Assembly: GCA_019279435.1 (NCBI GenBank)
Contig: JAAALK010000287.1
Coordinates: forward strand, 17,856,162-17,920,161
DNA: 64,000 nucleotides
Direction: 5' to 3'
Source of the DNA: Zizania palustris
Lineage: Eukaryota; Streptophyta; Magnoliopsida; Poales; Poaceae
The notes beneath the pieces are model-generated. The model had not been told where the DNA came from, ran no database searches, and saw only the letters and a program-made list of their open reading frames with translations. The position numbers and the translations under genes were made by a program. Positions 57,282 through 64,000 of the stretch are shown in pieces (position 1 is the stretch's first letter; every line of letters begins with the position of its first letter).

Positions 57282-57488
57282 CTTGAAATAGAATAATCAT
57301 TTGCATATTAAACAAATGTAAAAAAAACAATGATATGAAACATTCTCTACATAATGAAATGAAAACATAAAGTTCTAAAAAAACTAGCCAAACAGGAATA
57401 ACAAGGAATGTGTTTTTTCTGTCTTCCATTTAACCTGTTATAAAAGACCCAGAATTTTTGCGGATGAAGTACTTTCCAGATATAGATG

Positions 57489-57905
57489 TGTTAGGATTAG
57501 ATCTCTCGGGAGGAGAGGGAGGGCTGAGTCCCTCTCTTCCCCTTAAGACTCGCCATACCCTAACCCCCTCCTGGTCTTCAGGCGCCTTGATCAGAGGCGC
57601 CCCAACTGAAGTTGTTGAGGGCCCCTATCGCGCGACATTTAAAAGGGGAAACTGGGCGTATGAGCCAAGGTTGGTTGATACGCCCAGCTCCACACATTAT
57701 GGCTACCGATCTAAGCCATGGCGAAGCGATGGGAAGCCTCCCTCACCTCCACTCCGACTGGCCGGACTTCTACGACGCCACAGCACCATGCCATGGCGTC
57801 CTCCTCATCCTGGAGCACACTCAAGGTACACACCTAAGTCTCTACCCTACTACTCGTAACCCTAGACAATCCTCTAAGAACCCTAAGTAGACTAAGGAAC
57901 TAACA
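57489..57905 (+). repeat. 5' LTR of the copia element (417 bp)
   Basis: Matches the right LTR except for a 69-bp segment near 57655-57730 that the right LTR lacks. Confidence 0.85.
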
Positions 57906-57906
57906 A

Positions 57907-57919
57907 TGGTATCAAAGCA
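57907..57919 (+). other. primer-binding site of the copia element
   Basis: TGGTATCAAAGCA, one base inside the 5' LTR, is close to the initiator methionine tRNA complement. Confidence 0.65.
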
Positions 57920-59770
57920 AGGTTCTAGGGTTTAGGCTAGTTAGGGTTTAGGGTGGCATCGGGCTCCCTTGAGCCGACGCCACCACCGCACTGAGGAAGC
58001 CCTCTGTGATCCCTAAGAGCTCCCTAACTAAGACCCCCTGTTGCCCTCTGTTTCCCTTGGAAGTACACCCCTAAACCCCTAAGAAACCCTTCGGGTAAGA
58101 GCATAAGAACAAACAAAAAAAGAGGGGCTCAGATCGGAATCCTAGGGTTAGGGTTTTCACCCTAACCCTAGCCTTAGACGAAGATAAGGGCGCGGGGTTC
58201 TCACCATGCCCCTCGCCGCGCCGCCGCTCGCTGGAGTCCGAGAAGAAGCCCATCGGGCCGCCTGTAGCTCGTCGGTGATTTTTCGGGCGGTGCCCTCGCG
58301 GGTTCGGCCGAGTCGTCGCTGCCGTGGAATGGCTTGACAGAGGCTCCCTCACCTTTGGGTGAGAGGGCGCTCCGGCGAGCCCTTCCGCCGGCGGCGCTCA
58401 GGCCCCGCAGCCGCGGTCCCCGCTCTCGCGCGCTCTCCGCCGCACCCCACTCCGCTTGCGCCACCGCGCGCCTCGCGGTCTCCGCCGCTCAGTTCCCCTC
58501 GCCGCACCACTGCTCGCACGGCCGCCGGCCGCCGGGCGCCGGCCTCCTCCGGCTCCGCGCACGCCGCCGCGTGCCGCGCGCCGTCGCTTGCCTCTGGCCG
58601 GTTGGGGGGGAAATGCGTTTAGGTTTAGGGTTCTGGGGGCGCTTGGCTTTTGTTTGGGCGACGATCGCGCTCGGCCGTCGGATCAGATCCGACGACCAGC
58701 GGTGATTGGGCGTCGTTTAGGCCCAGGCGGGGGAACAGATTCATGGCCCAGGCCCAGGACTTAGCCGGCCTGAGGAAAACGCTAAATGGGCCAATTTAAT
58801 TTCAGTTTTGGGCTGAATTTTGTATTTTTTTATTTTTTCAGAATTAAGAAATTGTTTTTCTGTTTTATTTATTTCTGGAAATTAAGAAAAATTGCCCAAA
58901 AATAAGATAAAATTAAGTTTAATGCAGGGAAAATTTTAGTAATTTTCATCATGGTTATTAGCACCGTTCTGAATTTTTTGAGCATTTTTATATTCCTTTT
59001 GTGTTATTTTCTAATTTAAAATTAGTCCAACGACTCTTTTTTATTAGAAAATAATTGTTTTTTTAAGTATTTAAATTCAGAATTTTTGCTGATTAATCAG
59101 TGTATTAATTAAGATTAAGTCTTCTGCTGTGCAAAATTACTCAGAAATTTTGTGATCTGAATTTTGCAGCATTTTTAAGTATTTTCATAATGTTTTCCTT
59201 ATTGAATTTAGTCAAAGTTCTATATTTAATTGGGAAATATTAATTTAGAACCTTTTGTCTAAGTTTAAATTCAAGTTTTATTATTGTTTTAAGCAGTGTA
59301 TTAATTAAAATTAAGTTTTCCGATGTGCATGTTTAGATTAAGTCTTTCATTGTGCATACACTGTTTAAAATTAGTACCATGCTGTAAATTCAGAATTTTA
59401 TTACTGATTAAGCAGTGTATTAATTAGTTTTTAAGTCTTCTGCTGCGAATACACTGTTTTAAGATTAGTACCATATTCATCGTATCAATTAAGTAGCATT
59501 TATTCTGTCAATTAAATTTGAACCAACGAGATAATTTAATTTGGCATTATAAATGTTGTACCTTGTTAACATAGTGATTTTATCTCTTGACCAACGTTGG
59601 TGATGAAATTACTGTGGCTCAGTTGATTTGATTCTATTTCTGCCCAACGGTGATGTAGAATTAATTCGCCTTTTAAGTATTAAGTGTATCACATGTTAAT
59701 TTTGACCAACGTTAAATTTTCATGTATCATATTATATCTGTTATAATATACTTTAATAATGTTCCTTATT
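57920..59770 (+). other. long untranslated leader of the copia element
   Basis: Telomere-like AGGGTTTAG/CCCTAAC motifs cluster at 57920-58165, a GC-rich part follows at about 58190-58740, then an AT-rich stretch. I recognise no protein; the GC-rich frames on both strands look compositional. Confidence 0.5.
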
Positions 59771-59774
59771 AGAA

Positions 59775-60758
59775 ATTTGCTAAGTCATATCTCCGGCATT
59801 GAGTCTCTCAATGGTAAGAACTACGGTTCCCGGAGATGAGATATTAAGATAGCGATTGTGCTATAGGACATAAATCTTGTTGTAATGCTTGATTGTCTAA
59901 CTAAGCGTGCGAAGCCCGTGATCTGAGAGGATGAAAGCCAAGAGGCTTTTGTCATAAGGTTACGTGGCTTCGCCGAAATAAGAATAAAATAAGAATGAAA
60001 TCAGTGGAAACACAAAATGTATTATAATTAAGAGCTCCATTATGGAGCCAATTAGGGGTTCTATCCCACGTCATGATACTGCAAAGAGTATCTGAAGGTG
60101 ATTTTTCTAAGGCGTATGCTAGCACGCTTATTAAGAAAAGCTTAGTAAGTTTTTGCGACATGGTTTTCAAAGCTGAAACCCATGAATAAAGAGCTCGAGG
60201 ACGATATTATCGTCAAAATTTTATTATGACGTCACACTAAGTTTCACTGATCATTTTGTGATCAACTACAACTTACAGCGAGAGTGTTGGAGTTTGTAGA
60301 TGCTGATTTCAAACTATGTATAAGAATTAAGTAAGCACATAATGATTTAGGTCATAATGTGCAACATAAATAAAGGGGAAGAAGCATTATAAGACTCATT
60401 CTAATGATGCTAAGGACTCCTCTTATAAGCTCACATAAAGGAACATGATGTCCTGAAGGGCATGTACAGACATGTAAGGAGGAACACCACATGAAGGAAT
60501 ATGTGGAGTTCCCAAAATGGATGAACAAGAATGGTAATAGATGAATTTTCGCACTTATAAATAAAGTCTTTAGTCTTGATTTTGAGCATGACAAACTTTA
60601 TTTATTTTCTCAATATGATTTCATCATTTGAGAATAATGATAAAAGCAAAAGAATTGATGACGTATTTTCGAAATTATGGCACTATCTAATGGGCCATAT
60701 TTCGAGGGGGAGGATTGAACGTTTAGTCAATTCTTCCGCTTTAGTTTCTTTAGACTAA
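59775..60758 (+). pseudogene. copia gag and pre-integrase remnant
   Basis: Traces in several frames: a gag start-like L-N-G-K-N-Y-G near 59810, then capsid pieces near 60060-60150 with D-T-A-K. A GAG-pre-integrase motif L-W-H-Y-L-M-G-H-I-S-R-G-R-I-E-R-L lies at about 60670-60730. Many stops. Confidence 0.55.
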
Positions 60759-60834
60759 GTTTCAAGCACATATTGCAATAAGATAAATACATCAAATAAA
60801 TTAAGAAAGACGCGAAATTAAGTTTAATGATTGT

Positions 60835-60960
60835 AGTAATTTTTATCTCCTGACCAACGTTGGTGATAATGTTATTACATTTAAGCTCAATTGATTCTAA
60901 TTCTGCCCAACGGTGATTTAAAATTAATTGATTAACATTTATCCAATCTAAGAGCGATCA
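60835..60960 (+). repeat. partial internal duplication in the copia element
   Basis: The stretch with GACCAACGTTGGTGAT and TCTGCCCAACGGTGAT repeats one in the leader at about 59570-59700. Confidence 0.6.
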
Positions 60961-61979
60961 GATCATTAGTTGCTCTGGATAAATTTAAGATGTTTTTAAG
61001 GCTGATTATTATATCAGCATGATCTAAAGTTTGAAAGAGTAAGATTTGACCGTGCTACGGTCAATATACCCCGTATGACCGATTTCTCGAACTCTTTTGC
61101 AAGGTTCTATAGAAAATGGCAAAATAGCCCGGTATTTTATATCGGGTGTACCTTAGCAAAATAGAGTGGCTATAAGGTGCACTCGCACTCCAGTGGACAT
61201 AGTAAGTAGTATGGTAAGTTATTCCACTCTACCGATTAATTTATGAATGGAGGCATTCAAACCACCATTCATAATTTTAATTGGATCCTTAATAAGTTTG
61301 TGCCTAAAAGCACCATAAGAATTATGGACATGACGATAACCATTTTCTAAATTATTTTATAATAAGGGTATGTCGTCCTGCTAAGGCTATATTTTTAACC
61401 CAAATATTAATAAGTTAAAGTCCTAAGACAGTAAGTTGTCAAATTTATTGACTGCAAAGATAAGTCTAAGTGATCTCGTTTTGTAATGTCCTAACAGACA
61501 TATTAAGTTTGTAGAAACGAGATATGCATTTTATAGAAGATGCTTTAATCAGGGGGAGCACAGTACTTAGAGAAATTAATCTTGAAGAGAAGTGGGTTAG
61601 TGAATCCACTCCTATGATTCAAGAGCAATTTTTCCATGTACCTGTGGTAGTGTCCTTTTGTTCAACACTTGAGTTTGGACCTTTATTAGCGACATCTATT
61701 GTACATGAGGCTTCTGTTGTTCAGGAATCTACATTTGTAGATGATGCTAATAAAGAAGTAAAGGAACAACTCTCTAACTTAGTAAATAATGTGCCAACTC
61801 AGATAAGAAGCAGATTAAATGAGACATTTTTGTATGTCTTATTTAAGGATTCTTTAAGAATCTTAAGGCACATTATGACTTAGAACTGCATTAGATTGAT
61901 TTAAAGGCGACATTTTCAATAAGTTTTAAATGAGAATGTCTATATGACACAACTAAATATTTTGTCATAGAAATGAAAG

Positions 61980-62350
61980 GAAATTTTATGATACCGTTTT
62001 ATCTAAGTCCAATGGACTTAAATAAGTTTTAAGTAAGGGTATCTGAAATTTAAATTAGACTATTAGAAAATTTTGGGTTTTTAAGAATAATGAAGAGGAC
62101 AATTGTGTTTGTCTAAGTTTAAGAATGGGGAATTTATTTTCCCAGTTTAGCATGTGGATGACATTCCGCTTTCAAATGGTAATGTCCATCTGCTATTAGA
62201 AACTAAGAAATATTGTCCTCTCATTTTTGACATTAAGTATCTTGGAGAAATTTTCCTATGTGTTAGGATTGGAGTTTCTCTAAGATGTCATTAAGGGGGT
62301 ATTAAGATTATCGCATACGGCATACTAGAAGATATACTGATAAGGTATAT
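61980..62350 (+). pseudogene. copia reverse transcriptase remnant
   Basis: The degraded catalytic region is visible (a V-D-D-like W-M-T-F segment near 62150). Next comes a L-G-E-I-F-like stretch near 62240, in shifting frames with many stops. Confidence 0.5.
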
Positions 62351-62369
62351 AGTATGCATGCGTATAAGC

Positions 62370-62517
62370 TAGGGTTAATTTTTTTCGTGCCATTACAATT
62401 TTTGCGGTTTGCCAATATGCCATCGATGTGTCACTGACAGATGGGGGCTGCCACAGTCACTGACAGTGGCATATAGGCAATTTCTGAAAATTATAATGGC
62501 ATGTGAGTAATTTTCCC
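62370..62517 (-). mobile_element. hAT-like MITE, copy 2 (148 bp)
   Basis: It is flanked by the 8-bp duplication TATAAGCT (62362..62369, 62518..62525). The sequence is the inverse of 15602..15748 with a small number of changes. Confidence 0.8.
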
Positions 62518-62896
62518 TATAAGCTATCGCCTGAGCCGATAGTCAAGGGTGATAAGTTGGGAACTTTAAGTATCCCAGGAACCAATATGAGATCGATCAA
62601 ATTAGATTGGTTCCATGTGCTTCTGCTGTCGGAAGCCAATGAATGCTCAATTATGTATTCGCCTTGACTAAGTTTATACCGCCGGAATGCTTGGCAGATA
62701 TCAGAAAATCCAGAAATAGATCGCTGGATTAAATTAAGAAATCCTTGAGATTTATATAAGTCACAACGACCTCATGCTAATGTATGAAAGATTAAATAAC
62801 CTAGCGATTGCGGGTTATTCAATTTAAGACCTTACGAGATGAGTGAATGCTAAGTAGTCCACATTAAGTTGTGTATTCACACTCGCAAAGGGAGCT

Positions 62897-63124
62897 GTGT
62901 CGTGGAAAAGCTCCAAACAAACTGTGACGACATCTTCCACGATGTATGCCGAGTTTGTAGTATGTTATGAGGTCGCTGGACAGACACTATGTATTAAGAA
63001 ATTTATTCCAGTTTTAAGAGTGGTCGACATCATTTTAAAACCACTTAAGTTATACTGTAACGATGAGTCAACAGTACTTTTCTCCTATAACAACAAGAAG
63101 TGTGTTGCTGCCAAACACATCTAA
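62897..63124 (+). pseudogene. copia RNase H remnant
   Basis: S-W-K-S-S-K-Q-T-V-T-T-S-S-T, then Y-C-N-D-E-S-T and a final A-K-H-I are the usual copia RNase H signature. The expected acidic residue after S-S-T-M-Y-A-E is partly kept. Confidence 0.75.
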
Positions 63125-63469
63125 GTTAAGTGTTATATTGTTGAGGAGAGAATCCAAGATCAAATGATAAGTAGAGCATATAAGTACCAAGCGAACGCTT
63201 GCGGATCCGCTCACAAAAGGCTTACCTCCCAAATGTGTTCAGAGAACACTTAGTCGACATGGGTTTAAGGTAAGCCTATGATCTATGGATTTATAAGGGC
63301 CCAAAATAAGTTTAGAAACTATTTCAGAGTAGAGAGGCGTATTGTAGCTGTTGAGTCACATAGTACGTAACTGACTACTGTGATGCATCATGCTCTATGC
63401 ATTGATTTATAATGAGATAGAGGTAATGTTAAGTTAAGATAAAAATTAAGATGAGATCTAGGGGGAGAA

Positions 63470-63817
63470 TGTTAGGATTAGATCTCTCGGGAGGAGAGGG
63501 AGGGCTGAGTCCCTCTCTTCCCCTTAAGACTCGCCATACCCTAACCCCCTCCTGGTCTTCAGGCGCCTTGATCGGAGGCGCCCCAACTGAAGTTGTTGAG
63601 GGCCCCTGTCGCGCGGCATTTAAAAGGGGAAACTAGGCGTATGGGAAGCCTCCCTCACCTCCACTCCGACTGGCCAGACTTCTACGACGCCACAACACCA
63701 TGCCATGGCGTCCTCCTCATCCTGGAGCACACTCAAGGTACGCACCTAAGTCTCTACCCTACTACTCGTAACCCTAGACAATCCTCTAAGAACCCTAAGT
63801 AGACTAAGGAACTAACA
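63470..63817 (+). repeat. 3' LTR of the copia element (348 bp)
   Basis: Preceded by the polypurine tract GGGGGAGAA at 63461..63469. It lacks 69 bp present in the left LTR. Confidence 0.85.
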
Positions 63818-63865
63818 AGATGGTTTTATAATGCCACAATATTTAAATGAAACGAATTTCCCTAC

Positions 63866-63939
63866 TTGCTTAGTTTGACTAAATAACTTCGGAGAAAGAA
63901 CGGCGTCTACAACTCGAACTCCTTTTCCACCATGTGCCT
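63866..63939 (-). CDS. candidate penultimate exon of an unidentified host gene
   Basis: After an acceptor TTTTTGTTAG, a 74-nt exon encodes A-H-G-G-K-G-V-R-V-V-D-A-V-L-S-P-K-L-F and ends before a GTAGGG donor. The residue pattern looks like conserved protein and the splice phases suit the exon at 57243..57281. The gene would continue to the right, beyond the window. I cannot name a family. Confidence 0.35.
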
Positions 63940-64000
63940 CTAACAAAAATATTGAATTTGTTGGCTATAGAAGCTAAATCACTGATTTTTTAATTAGAAG

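Larger units (their letters stand above)
57489..63817 (+). mobile_element. Ty1/copia element, degenerate (6329 bp)
   Basis: LTRs at 57489..57905 and 63470..63817 begin TGTTAGGATT and end CTAACA. The duplication AGATG flanks it (57484..57488, 63818..63822). It has an initiator-tRNA-like primer site and a GGGGGAGAA polypurine tract. The internal part has a leader of about 1.9 kb, traces of gag, the pre-integrase motif, RT and RNase H, but no integrase core I can find. Heavily mutated and inactive. A MITE inserted later at 62370. Confidence 0.85.

Noticed and set aside
58141..58175. Telomere array
   Set aside because: Only a few scattered telomere-like words, not a tandem TTTAGGG array, and inside a transposon leader.
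58201..58764. Overlapping frames on both strands in the GC-rich copia leader
   Set aside because: Low-complexity GC-rich translation with no recognisable domain and no consistent frame; not enough for a captured gene.

Overview
The window is nuclear DNA from a grass (Poaceae, probably panicoid; species not determinable by eye). The evidence is two intron-bearing or GC-graded plant genes, a CACTA transposon, and several plant LTR-retrotransposon lineages nested in one another. Nothing prokaryotic is present. About 85-90% of the window is transposon-derived.

Host genes. On the minus strand lie a small heat-shock-factor-binding-protein gene (HSBP, 4831..6582, four coding exons found) and, upstream of it, an intron-less P-class PPR gene (12336..14027, resembling Arabidopsis At1g52640). 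The third HSBP intron reads as a minor-spliceosome (U12) AT-AC intron. At the right edge two phase-compatible exon candidates on the minus strand (63866..63939 and 57243..57281) look like the 3' end of an unidentified gene that continues beyond the window.

Transposons, left to right. (1) 1..1987: 3' end of a Ty3/gypsy Tat-lineage element with its 3' LTR. (2) 6731..11866: a decayed 5.1-kb Ty3/gypsy chromovirus, Reina-like, in the intron upstream of the HSBP start codon (TSD TCATT). (3) 14572..53651: one CACTA (En/Spm) element of about 8.7 kb, swollen to 39 kb by later insertions. These are a hAT-like MITE (15602..15748), a Tat-lineage element (17886..31738, TSD GTCTC) that itself holds a 4.0-kb solo LTR (24743..28776, TSD CAGAG), two 2.0-kb solo LTRs in opposite orientation (32315..34324, TSD CATTA; 50636..52666, TSD TTTAG), and a young, nearly complete Tekay/Del chromovirus (35713..48017, TSD TAAGG). 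(4) 53847..57221: a 3.4-kb Tekay-type solo LTR (TSD CATAA). (5) 57489..63817: a degenerate Ty1/copia element (TSD AGATG) inside a candidate host intron and carrying a second copy of the MITE.

How the parts relate. Removing the insertions joins the CACTA transposase reading frame back together at each target-site duplication, which proves the nesting order. The Tat element at 17886 lacks the integrase core but shares LTR ends, polypurine tract and integrase tail with the element at the window start, so it looks like a non-autonomous relative. The Tekay element carries an unexplained 259-codon ORF between its primer-binding site and gag. It has near-identical LTRs and, as far as I can see, one in-frame stop in pol.
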